The position numbers and the translations under genes are program-made. The notes beneath the pieces are model-generated. The model ran no database searches. It saw nothing but the letters and a program-made list of their open reading frames with translations, and was not told the DNA's origin. From Pavlovales sp. CCMP2436 (Eukaryota > Haptophyta > Pavlovophyceae > Pavlovales), in assembly GCA_026770615.1 (NCBI GenBank), contig MU631424.1, positions 147,095 to 166,183 of the forward strand: DNA of 19,089 nt, in the 5' to 3' direction. Positions 7,883-15,729 of this stretch are shown here, in pieces; positions within the stretch are counted from its first letter, which is position 1; each line of letters begins with the position of its first letter.

Positions 7883-7920
7883 TATATTAATGTAGGGGGG
7901 TTCGGGCTGGCGGTACGTTT
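7883..7920 (+). repeat. 38-bp exact repeat R4, copy 2
   Basis: Identical to 6263-6300. It is preceded by GCCTGAACCGTGCTATGT, a decayed version of the R1 end, and directly abuts the 3' end of L2 copy 2, so this junction is probably an old element boundary. Confidence 0.9.
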
Positions 7921-7924
7921 CAAG

Positions 7925-8430
7925 TTATATAATATTATGATGCCCTTTCTACCGCCTGGGGCGCAGTCCCTGCGTCCAGGAGGCCCCGGGTGTCAGCGTC
8001 CGAGCGTCACTCTGTTGAGCTTTAGCGTCACCTTGCGGTGGTACCAAAGCACCGACAGAGCTTCTAGCACGCGACTTTGCCCGGGTTTTCTTGAGGATGG
8101 GTTTCACGTCCGGTAGTCTCGTCAGTTTGCGCCAGGATGCCGTTTTGTGCGGCCTTGCCCCAGCTCGTCGAGACGCCAACGCCGACTGCTTGCCCGTCAA
8201 GGTTGAAGCCGACGTTGTTGAGCTCGCGAGTTAGTTCGTGTCCGTAGGTAGGAGATCAGCGGTCGCCCGTTGCGTCGCGGTGCGTTGACCCAGGACGTCA
8301 TGAACATGCGAGAAAGTCTCGACATACTCATGCGCATCACATGTCCCGCCCAGCGTAATTTCCGATTGGAAATATACTGGTCAATGTCTGTGAAATATAC
8401 TGGTCGAAAAATACTTCGTCCGCGCGCGTG
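7925..8430 (-). mobile_element. 3' end of a non-LTR retrotransposon (family L2), copy 2
   Basis: The minus-strand frame contains NRKLRWAGHVMRMSMSRLSR and SWVNAPRRNGRPLISY. This is the post-RT C-terminal region common in LINEs (RWxGHVxRM...RLPR...SWV...GRP). After a frame change it continues with HELTRELNNVGFNLDG, then a second change leads into ASWRKLTRLPDVKPILKKTR and, after a third, ALSVLWYHRKVTLKLN, ending at the TGA at 7995-7993. At least three frame breaks make it a pseudogene. The 3' untranslated part matches copy 1. The RT core is missing (5' truncation near 8430). GAAATATACTGGTC is repeated at about 8369 and 8391 just at the truncation edge. Confidence 0.75.
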
Positions 8431-8636
8431 CGCAGAGGCAGCAAAGCGCGCGAGCGAGCAGGCGAGCAGGCTGCTGAGCGTGCCTGACGCGATGAGAGCT
8501 GGCAATCGGTGTCGTACGCGCCCGGTTCCGTTGCAGACGGAGAGCAAGGGCCATCAACTGGCAGAGAGCGTGGACAACCTATCGGCAGGTGGGCCGCATC
8601 TGCTGTTCGGGTGGCCGCAGTTGTCCGCCGCTATTT

Positions 8637-10285
8637 AGTTCCACAGCTCCCACACGCCCTCGAGCGAGTAGGCCACACCACGGCCGCCTGGGCTCGAATG
8701 CGCGTCAGCGGCTTCTCCCGGGCGCTCGTCGCCGCGAAGCTCAAACAACCCCAGCAACGCCGCCTGCCGATCGCGCTCCTCGCGCGTGCATACCTGGGCG
8801 TCTTTGTTGACTTTGATGATGATATCGAGTGCGAGTGTGCGGATGGGCAGGCCTGCAAGACCAGCGCCGACACGGTCGGAGCTGCTGAGGAGTGGGAGCA
8901 GCGACTGCTGCACGATCGGGGCGGGCTTGAGCAGGCTGGCCATCAGGCAGTAGAATGCGGTCTTGCCTGAGGGTTCGCCTTGCTTCATCACCCAGTTCCC
9001 TGGCCACTTCTCCACCGGTCTCCCGACGACCATGCGCCATAGCTTCACCACCACCCAGCGGCAGGAGGCTAGCGAGTCGATCGCCTCGGCGAGGGTGTTA
9101 AACCTACGCTCGAGCTTGCGGCGCGCGTCGCTGATCCAGAGATGACCGTTACCACGTAAGCGATCGGGCCACGGCTAGAGCAGATCGAGTCGATAATGCC
9201 GTCGGGCCGGCTGAGACCGTGGGCCGTCATCGCCGCAGAGACGTTGCCCCTGACCGCGGTGTCTGCCCAGTTCCAGTTGATCAGCTGGTTGCGCGCGAAA
9301 GCGTCGGCGTGGAAAAAGCGATTAACTCAAAGGCAGTCCCGTAACCGTTGGCGAAGAAAGCCGCGCGCTGCGAGCGCATGCCCAGCACCCAGGCGCCGTA
9401 GTACCACCAGGCGAGCGTTCCTATCCCCTGTGTATCTGACGCGGGCGGCTCGAACACGAGCACGCGCTCGAGCGTGCGGTATCGCGCCGCGTGCGCCTTG
9501 AGCGACGCCAGCTCGGACGAGCACCGTGCGTTGAAGGCCGCGGTCGCGGTCTTGACGCGCGGCGAGGCGACGAAGTCGGAGAGTTTGTGCACGAACACGC
9601 TCCACGCCAAGGGCGGCCCGGCGGACTGCCCGTCGAGCGCCGATGAGCGGGCAGCGCCGACAGGCTGCCGACGAAGAGCCATGGCCAGCCTGGACGGAGA
9701 GCCCGAGTCCTCGCGCCTGCCTCCCTGCGGGCGCCGCGCGAGTTCAAGCGGTGCGTCGGCCGGCAGGCTGAGGTGCAGGCCGAGCAGCACGGCCGCCGTC
9801 ACACCGAGCATGTGTATTAAAACGTCCGGTCCCGTTCGCGACCTCCCAGTGAACGGAGGCTTGATCGGGGAGCGCGCGATCTGGGCGAGGAGCTTGGCCT
9901 TGCAGCGCGCCGCCGCCGCCGCCGTCGCAGCCGCAGCAGCTGCAGCCGCTCGCTTCATCGCCACCGCCGCATCCTCCGCATCGTGGTTCAGCATGAGCTG
10001 ACGCAGCGCCTTGACGTTGCCGAGCTCGTACGCGAGCGTCCCAAAGCCAACCGCGCGGGGGAAGAAGTTGCAGGCGATCTCGATGTCGTTCTCGCCGTCC
10101 AGCGCAAGGCAGCTCGGGTCGTTGTGGATCATGTGCGCGACCTCCGTCAGGACCGTGGCCAGCTGCCTCTCAGACAGCCCCATCCGTACGTCGAGCCGCG
10201 CGAGCGGCAGCTCGTCGTAGGGCTCCTCGTCGCTGTCCTCGGGCGGCTCGTCCTGCATGATCGGGCGGCAGACGCGGCGATGCAC
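8637..10285 (-). pseudogene. Broken large gene of unknown function
   Basis: Three overlapping minus-strand frames look like one coding sequence of about 545 residues. Frame 1 runs from the Met at 10285 to about 9325. It has an acidic start (DEPPEDSDEEPYDE), an ARLDVRMGLSERQLATVLTE helix, CNFFPRAVGFGTLAYELGNV, a poly-Ala tract near residue 110, a hydrophobic stretch (VLIHMLGVTAAVLLGLHLSL) and RAAFFANGYGTAFELIAF. It then changes frame to FARNQLINWNWADTAVRGNV (to about 9165) and again to GHLWISDARRKLERRFNTLA, KLWRMVVGRPVEKW, and the TAG stop near 8637. Each break is explained by a one-base indel, so a recent pseudogene, sequencing errors or unrecognised short introns are all possible. I recognise no family. 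A Met at residue 10 is an alternative start. Confidence 0.55.
9816..9850 (-). repeat. Retroelement tail-like sequence inside the broken gene
   Basis: On the minus strand CTGGGAG, a variable CG-rich spacer and GAACGGGACCGGACGTTTT here match 10503-10471 almost base for base, although one lies inside the reading frame of the unknown gene and the other ends a putative retroelement 3' module. It is either a tiny insertion or evidence that the unknown gene belongs to the same mobile family. Confidence 0.6.
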
Positions 10286-10470
10286 GGCGGCGGTGCAGCA
10301 GTGGACGGCGCGCTCGGCTCAATTGCGTTCTCCCGCGTGATTTGAGCTCCGAGTTTTCACGCTGGGCGTTACATTAATTTTACAGTAGCCAACAAATCAA
10401 ACTCTTTGCTCTATCAACACGACTTACAGTACTTTAGAGCCGGAACTCCTTATCTGCGTGTAAATATCTA
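10286..10470. other. Upstream region of the broken gene
   Basis: AT-richer sequence between the putative start of the unknown gene and the retroelement tail. It may contain the gene's promoter, but no specific element can be supported. Confidence 0.3.
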
Positions 10471-10737
10471 TAAAAACGTCCGGTCCCGTTCACGGTCTCC
10501 CAGGTAAAACTGGGACCAGCTCCCGAGCCCCCGGATACCGTCCTCCCCGCTAAGACTGATCAGACACACGTGTCGACGAAACTTGACTTGCGCGCTGATC
10601 AACCTCTGCTGCATCTCGCACGTCTTGAAATGCGTCTCGCCTGCACACGCACCGCACCTGCAGCACATAATACAGGCAGCCAGCCACCCCCCCCCAACCC
10701 CCGCCCCCCACCCTCTCCTTGCTTGTCAGTTGCTATA
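10471..10737 (-). repeat. Retroelement 3' module, copy B
   Basis: The part at about 10471-10690 shares ordered blocks with 11083-11330. These include GGATACCGTC, TGATCAG, CAGACACACG, CGACGA, GCGCGCTGA, CGTC-TGAAA and GCACACCTGC-like ends, with the ACGTCCG motif at the same edge. It directly follows the stop of the OTU-like frame, so on the minus strand it reads as that frame's 3' untranslated region. It includes a C-rich tract (about 10687-10720). Confidence 0.6.
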
Positions 10738-11073
10738 CTAAATTTCTCGTGTTGCCTCGAAGTGTGTCATGTTGGCGTCGATGGTGATTACGAATATTTG
10801 TCTGCCTTGCCCGCTGCGCGATGCCGTGAGCAATTCACCGAGGGTCTTATTCTGCCGTGTTCTACCTCCTGTAGTAGTTCGGTGTATCCATGTGGTACTG
10901 CCGATCCGCGGGTGGTGCGGGGTGTATGAGTAATATACGTCGATAATGTCGCCCACTTTGCCAGGGTCTCTGCTTAGTTTCAGCACCGCGATGTCTGTTC
11001 CCATGACTGTCGCTATGCTGTGAAGCATGTTGTCTGACATCCATGCGGCTTGGTTCGCTGATAAGTGTGTAAG
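10738..11073 (-). pseudogene. C-terminal half of an OTU-like cysteine protease
   Basis: The open frame runs from just inside the tail motif at 11073 to the TAG at 10738. It begins LSANQAAWMSDNMLHSIATV and continues MGTDIAVLKLSRDPG. This matches the OTU pattern of a Trp, a short acidic turn, an amphipathic helix and a hydrophobic strand. GRQIFVITIDANMTHFEATR near the end places a His in the strand-turn where OTU proteases have their catalytic His. The N-terminal part with the catalytic Asp/Cys is absent, cut exactly at the GTTTAACTAGAAA boundary. OTU-type proteases deubiquitinate host targets and also occur as domains of some non-LTR and other retroelement polyproteins. Its 3' module is shared with the adjacent LINE. 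The family call rests on pattern only. Confidence 0.45.
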
Positions 11074-11340
11074 TTTCTAGTTAAACGTCCGTCCCCGAGG
11101 GGATCTCACTGGATTAAAGTGTTGAAAAACAGAAAAACAGTCAAATCCAGGGATCCACCCCGAGCACACGGATACCGTCTTCACTGCTGATCAGTTCAGA
11201 CACACGATGATCGACGACTGACGACTCTCGACTGGCGCGCTGACCGACCTCCACTGCTCTCCCTCGCGTCGTCTGAAAATGCAGCCCCGTCTGCGAGCGT
11301 GGCACACCTGCGCGACTCACAAAACATTACTTCTTCACTA
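11074..11340 (-). repeat. LINE 3' module, copy A, with tail motif
   Basis: Minus-strand 3' end of the LINE. The edge carries TTTCTAGTTAAACGTCCGTC on the plus strand at 11074, identical to 18300-18319. The adjoining 200 bp shares ordered blocks with 10471-10690. The 480 bp between here and the repeat frame (11341-11823) show no gene; a minus-strand frame at 11495-11196 spans part of the module and is probably not coding. Confidence 0.7.
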
Positions 11341-11734
11341 GCCTGTATCACATATATTGCGATTCTTGCCCCGAGGGACAGAAATCGCAAATATACGCGG
11401 CTTGTCTGCTGGCCCAGTCTATCCCACCCCTTGCCGGGGGTGGGCCTCGAGCGCAGGGCTTTGGGATGCGGGAAATCGCGGGCTTGCTGGCTCATGATTG
11501 TGTTTTGGGTTTCTTGCCGCCCGAGTGGTGTGTCAGCGTGGTTGGATAGATGGTCTCAAAGGCCCGTTTGGTAGATGAGCGCATTGTGCGTGGGTGATTT
11601 TCGTGTATGGATATGATGGGCTTGTCCGAGATTAATGCGTGCTTGTTTGACGGGCCTGCTGCGGATTCGTGGTGTATGGTGGGACTAGATGGTCCTGTTT
11701 GGGGTTCCTGATGTATGGTGGGACTGGCTGCTCC

Positions 11735-12124
11735 TGGTAGTGCTGAGGGTGTGGCTCGAGACGGTCTCTTCTGGATGCGCTTTGGGGGTATGACTCGAAG
11801 CGATCTCTTCTGGATTTATTTTTTCACGATTGATATGCGTAAGCGTGGCTGTTCTCGGCTGGGCCTGAGGGTGGGCTCAGGCTGCATGGGGGGTATGGTC
11901 GGGTCTGCACCTGGGAATGAGGCTTCGCATGGTAGTGCTGAGGGTGTGACTCGGGACGAGCTCTTCTGGATGCGCTTTGAGGGTATGACTCGAGGCGGTC
12001 TCTTCTGGATTTGTTTTTTCCGATTGGTAAGCGTAAGTGTGGCTGGCCTCGGCTGGGCCTGAGGGTGGGCTCAGTCTGCATGGAGGGTATGGTCGGGCCT
12101 GCACCTGGGAGTGAGTCTTTGTTA
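11735..12124 (-). repeat. Two tandem copies of a ~195-bp unit
   Basis: TGGTAGTGCTGAGGGTGTG at 11735 recurs at 11930, and TCTTCTGGATTT at 11806 recurs at 12001, each 195 bp apart. After a one-base indel the spacing becomes 194 (GTGGGCTCAG at 11871 and 12065). The indel puts the copies in different reading frames, so the C-terminus of the overlying frame reads one unit in two registers. Inside each unit a shorter TCTCTTCTGGAT word occurs twice. Confidence 0.85.
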
Positions 12125-12660
12125 TTCGGAGGTTGATTGCGGGTCAAGCGTATTCGTTTGGCAGGAGTTGTCTGTGTGCTGGTGTCCTTTGGGGGTATGG
12201 GCTCATGCTGCATAGGTGGTATGGCCGCTGGTAACTCGTTTTGAGCGATGCTGTCCGTTGGGGGTATGGGTTCGTAATGAATGGGCGGCAAGGATGATGG
12301 TACCTTATTGTTTTGGACGATGCTGTCCGTTAGGGGAATGAGCTCATACTGCATAGGCGGTATGGCCGCTGGTGCTTCGTTTTGGGCGATGCTGACTGTT
12401 GGGGGTATGGGCTCATACTGCATAGGAAGTAAGGCTGATGATTCCTTGTTTTGAGCGATGCTGTCCGTTGGGGGTATGGGCTCGTATTGTATAGGTGGTA
12501 TAGCCGCTGGTGCTGTGTTTTGATTCAGTTTCCTTGCTGCCCACTCAGCTGTCTGGGCGGCCCACATGGCTACCTTGAACTTATACGCGTCGTATATAGA
12601 TATATTGTCCTTGGTTGACGCCGCTGATGCTTCGATTACCGCTTCGCGTGATATGTGCAT
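11824..12660 (-). CDS. Pro/Gln-rich repeat reading frame downstream of the LINE zinc knuckle
   Basis: A 278-codon open frame lies in the same register as the zinc-knuckle frame and is separated from it by one TAA. It opens with MHISREAVIEASAASTKDNI and a helical WAAQTAEWAARKLNQN segment. Five imperfect copies of a 22-24 residue unit follow (type PPMQYEPIPPTDSIAQN), then a basic stretch (PAKRIRLTRN), then an Arg/Ser/Pro-rich C-terminus lying over a tandem DNA duplication. No enzymatic domain is visible. The repeat units differ from each other but keep the frame, which suggests they were translated. It may be a C-terminal extension of the LINE polyprotein, a third ORF, or a fossil of an ORF whose upstream stop is a mutation. 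Confidence 0.6.
   Translation of the reverse strand: MHISREAVIEASAASTKDNISIYDAYKFKVAMWAAQTAEWAARKLNQNTAPAAIPPIQYEPIPPTDSIAQNKESSALLPMQYEPIPPTVSIAQNEAPAAIPPMQYELIPLTDSIVQNNKVPSSLPPIHYEPIPPTDSIAQNELPAAIPPMQHEPIPPKDTSTQTTPAKRIRLTRNQPPNNKDSLPGAGPTIPSMQTEPTLRPSRGQPHLRLPIGKNKSRRDRLESYPQSASRRARPESHPQHYHAKPHSQVQTRPYPPCSLSPPSGPAENSHAYAYQS
12191..12540 (-). repeat. Five in-frame 69-72-bp tandem repeats
   Basis: The plus-strand word GGGGGTATGGGCTCATACTG and variants begin at 12191, 12260, 12332, 12401 and 12470, giving periods of 69, 72, 69 and 69 bp, all multiples of three. Each unit encodes a PPMQYEPIPPTDSIAQN-type peptide on the minus strand. Confidence 0.9.
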
Positions 12661-12690
12661 GCTGAGGCTGTGGCGTAGGAGAGTGTAGTG

Positions 12691-13074
12691 TTAGTCGCCG
12701 GGCTTGGGTGCGTCACCGGTGTCGACGTCCTTCTTTCTGAGCTCTTCTTTGACACTTAATCCTACCCTTCCGGTGAAGTAGTCCGGCCGAGATTTCATGT
12801 GTGTCGCCATTGATTTTGATTTGGCGGGTCCCAGGCGCGGGGACAGTTCCTTGCAGAGAGAGCTGTGGAGGTCGTGGCGGTGCTTTTCCGTTGACGAGCA
12901 CTCGTGGTATAGGTGATGCTTTGTGTCTTGTGAGTTGGGTGCTTTGCACAGAGGGCAGGCGAGGCCCATTGTTTCGGACTTTTCGTCAATGGTAATTGTA
13001 GTGGTGGCCATCGCCGGAAATTCTGCTGCCCACTCGGCATTGTGGCGGTATGATCCGAGTATTAATCTGGCCAT
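12691..13074 (-). CDS. CCHC zinc-knuckle C-terminal segment of the LINE protein
   Basis: An open frame of 127 codons. CPLCKAPNSQDTKHHLYHEC is a Cys-x2-Cys ... His-x4-Cys knuckle, the usual C-terminal zinc motif of LINE ORF2 proteins, here preceded by LILGSYRHNAEWAAEF. A Lys-rich region and KPGD end the frame at the TAA at 12693-12691. The first Met is probably internal to a longer original frame, which continues upstream past a stop near 13107. The next frame begins 30 bp further in the same register. Confidence 0.7.
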   Translation of the reverse strand: MARLILGSYRHNAEWAAEFPAMATTTITIDEKSETMGLACPLCKAPNSQDTKHHLYHECSSTEKHRHDLHSSLCKELSPRLGPAKSKSMATHMKSRPDYFTGRVGLSVKEELRKKDVDTGDAPKPGD

Positions 13075-13739
13075 GTGTTTGGTGTACTTTTCCGTGGGTC
13101 GCTGTTAGCCCCTAACTCGTGGAAGGCGCAGAGCCGTCGTGCTCTCTTTTGACCACATGGCTTCTACATTGACCATTCTACCTATGCCGGGGGCATGTTT
13201 GACGGGGCCTCTCTTCTCTAGACGATCCCTCGCAACTCTGTCTATTAGCGCATGGCGTGCTGCTCGTTGGTCGGATGTGATGATGTCTCCTGTCGCAGTG
13301 GCCGCTATTGCCTAGCACTGGGCCGTGAGCGTGTTTTTATGAGCTGTACTGTGGCGGCTTCTCTGTGTACTGCTACTGCCTTTGAGCCCCAGTCGCTCAA
13401 TGCGTTCTGCACGAGCTTTATAAAAGCCGGGGGTTGGAGGTGGAGAGGCAAATTAGCCTGGCTGCGCCAGTTGTCGCCTAGTGTGGAGATGAAGAGCCGG
13501 GTCACTTTCTTTAGCGCCTCTGCTGTCACTATTCTAGCTCTCGAGGCGTCATCGTGACGTACCGCTCCCGGGGTAATTAGAATTCTGGCTACTTCATCAT
13601 CCGATTTGGTATGAGCCGCAGTGTGAGTCGTGTTCCTGTAGCGTCCGTGCGCCTCGTCACGTTGTTTGAGGCTGAGTAGGGCGGTAGAAGTGAGGGTTTG
13701 CATCATAGCTCGTGGGATCCCTTAACCCGTGTGGTAGGG

Positions 13740-14060
13740 GTTTGCGGTCTAGGTGCCGTCTGTGCCAGTCTAGGCGTTTTACGCCTGTGTCATGGTCCCA
13801 TCCGATAAATAGCTCTTGCTCGTGAGTCAGTGCTTGTAAGGCCAGTGTGACCGCATTGCATTCTGCGTTGACAACCGTTTAATCGCCTGAGAATGTGCAG
13901 GTGAAAATATGTGCCTCAGGGGCGTGTGTCGTGCCGCGGATGTGTTGTGATGGGAGTACGTAAAAACACGCCGCACCGGCTGCTCGAGCCTCGCCGTTTC
14001 CATCTGGTTTGATAAATGAACCGTCGACCCCGACATGGGGGGTGCACAATTGTGGTTTCT
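13740..14060 (-). pseudogene. RNase H-like domain of the LINE
   Basis: HVGVDGSFIKPDGNGEARAA then GAACFYV is the first strand pair of an RNase H fold with its catalytic Asp. After an in-frame stop near 13880, VVNAECNAVTLALQALTHEQ supplies the helix with the catalytic Glu. LFIGWDHDTGVKRLDW then gives the second Asp and the start of the last helix. It lies downstream of RT, as in I-type and several algal LINEs, where it removes RNA from the hybrid during second-strand synthesis. Between 13740 and 13075 further frames of the same protein (such as LIDRVARDRLEKRGPVKHAP) continue with several breaks and no recognised domain. Confidence 0.65.
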
Positions 14061-14197
14061 CCGCTGTCGGTGTTGGTGTCTGAGAGCATGTATGAGTGTT
14101 TTGTGGCGTGTGACGAACCGGAAGCACATTGGTCCGCACAATGCCGATGTGAGTGCGGGCAGGATTTCCCGTAATATTTCCAGCTGCTCCGGGTGTT

Positions 14198-15598
14198 TTA
14201 ATCGACTCTAAATGATGGCCTATATTCCTGTGTGAACAGGGTCTTGGCTGCTTTTGCTACTGCAAACGTGTTTGCATGCACACCTGGCGGTGGAGTCGGT
14301 TGGTAGCCACCTGGCTGCTTATCCAGCTGGCGGTGTAGCATGTTCATAAATAAACAATACGTGATCGGGCTGAGCGGGCAGCCTTGCTTGCACCCCATGG
14401 AAGTGAGAACCGGGTCCTTTGATCTACCGTAGTCTGTTCGCACATGCGCCCCCGTGCATATCTGGAGCATGCGAACGCCTCGCACCGTCTCGGGTAGGTA
14501 GCCGTGACGTTCCATTGCCTCCCACAGGGCATATCGTGGGACTGCGTCGAATGCCTTTTGGATGTCGCAAGTGATGATGTGTAGTTCTCGTCCTGCTGCC
14601 AGTGCTTCAGCTATGGCTGCAGCCATCACTGCTACGTGGTCTGGTGCTCTACCATTTTTCTGGCCGCAAGCTGTTGTTCGGATAGGAGCTGCATTCTGCC
14701 TGCGGCGCCTAGTAGCTGTCCCGGCATGAAGGGCGGGTAATTTGTAGATGACGCTTTGGAGTGCGAGGCCGCTGTAGTTTGAAAGTTTTGTGGGATCACC
14801 TTTCTTGTAGAAGTAGACAATTTCTGATGTTCCCAGTTGGGTTGGTAGGTTCGTTTCTTTAAGCGTAGTGTTGAGGACGTTTGTTAGCAGATTGTGTAAT
14901 TCACCAATGTGGTTTCCAATATTATCGGCTTGTAGCAGCAGTTTTAGGGCTAGGTATTGTACACCATCTAGTCCCGGAGCGCTGCGTGCCTTGCCGGCAA
15001 CGATTAGGCGGACGAGATCGTTTGGAGTAGCAAGTGCTTGGACATTTGTTGTCTCTTCGTCTGTCCAACGTTTAGTCAGGTCAGTCCATTCACTTGGATC
15101 TTGTCATGCTTTGCCCATAGGCGGGAGGGGAGGGGTTTTGCCCAGTAGTGTTCGAGTGTAGTCTGTAGCTAAACTGATAACTTCTTTTGGCTTTGTTGTG
15201 ACTTTATTTGTTGTCGGATGTCTTAACATGTGTACCCCTTGCTGCATAGATCGTGGGTAGAGGAGCTTTCTCGCATTGATGGTGGTGGCTCGAAATAGGC
15301 CTTTGTTGATTGCATCTTGAATTCTGTCATCCGCTGCTTTGTTAGCTACTTTTTAGGCTGTTTCGCACTTGGCGTAGCGTATCGCCATGCGTTTTCTGAG
15401 TTCGCTATGGTAGAGTTCTAATTGCGGGATAGTCATCATTCCAAGGGATGCTATTGTGGGTCGATACGGGTCCCGTGCCAGTTGAAGAGTGGTCTCGTCG
15501 TCCTTTTCGTCATTTTTTAAGACCGCTCCTGGGTCGTAAGGCAGGACTTCTTGTCGTTTGTCTGCTATTAGACAAAATTGCCTCAAGGTATCGACCAT
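14198..15598 (-). pseudogene. Reverse transcriptase domain of the LINE
   Basis: The upstream linker (15598-15356) leads into LVRLIVAGKARSAPGLDGVQ, the start of the RT fingers. FYKKGDPTKLSNYSGLALQS (about 14820-14750) is the usual KKGD...NYRPI motif. LHIITCDIQKAFDAVPRYAL contains the first catalytic Asp, and GCKQGCPLSPITYCLFMNML is the QGCPLSP motif. The position expected to hold YADD reads HANTFAVA (14278-14255), so two catalytic Asp residues appear lost, and the frame ends at 14198 without a thumb. Stops occur near 15355 and 15106, and at least one frame change near 14700. The domain is unmistakable but inactive. Confidence 0.85.
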
Positions 15599-15729
15599 AT
15601 TTTTTGTGGATGTATTATTAAAACCCCACCAGCCTTGTAGGTGATATTGTTCTTTGTTTTTGTTGTTTACAATATCTCATGTGATTATCAATGCTTTTCT
15701 GTACCACGAATCCATTTGTGCGTGTGGGC

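Noticed and set aside
9474..10001. Plus-strand frames opposite the broken gene
   Set aside because: The minus strand reads as more protein-like across all three segments, and the plus frames are Arg/Ser/Ala-rich mirrors.
10471..11330. LTR retrotransposon with the two 3' modules as LTRs
   Set aside because: The repeats are direct and flank a coding piece, but they are diverged, lack TG...CA ends, primer-binding site and polypurine tract, and one adjoins a non-LTR RT element.
11196..11495. Minus-strand 99-codon frame in the LINE 3' module
   Set aside because: It overlaps the repeated 3' module, is not conserved as a frame in copy B, and has no motif.
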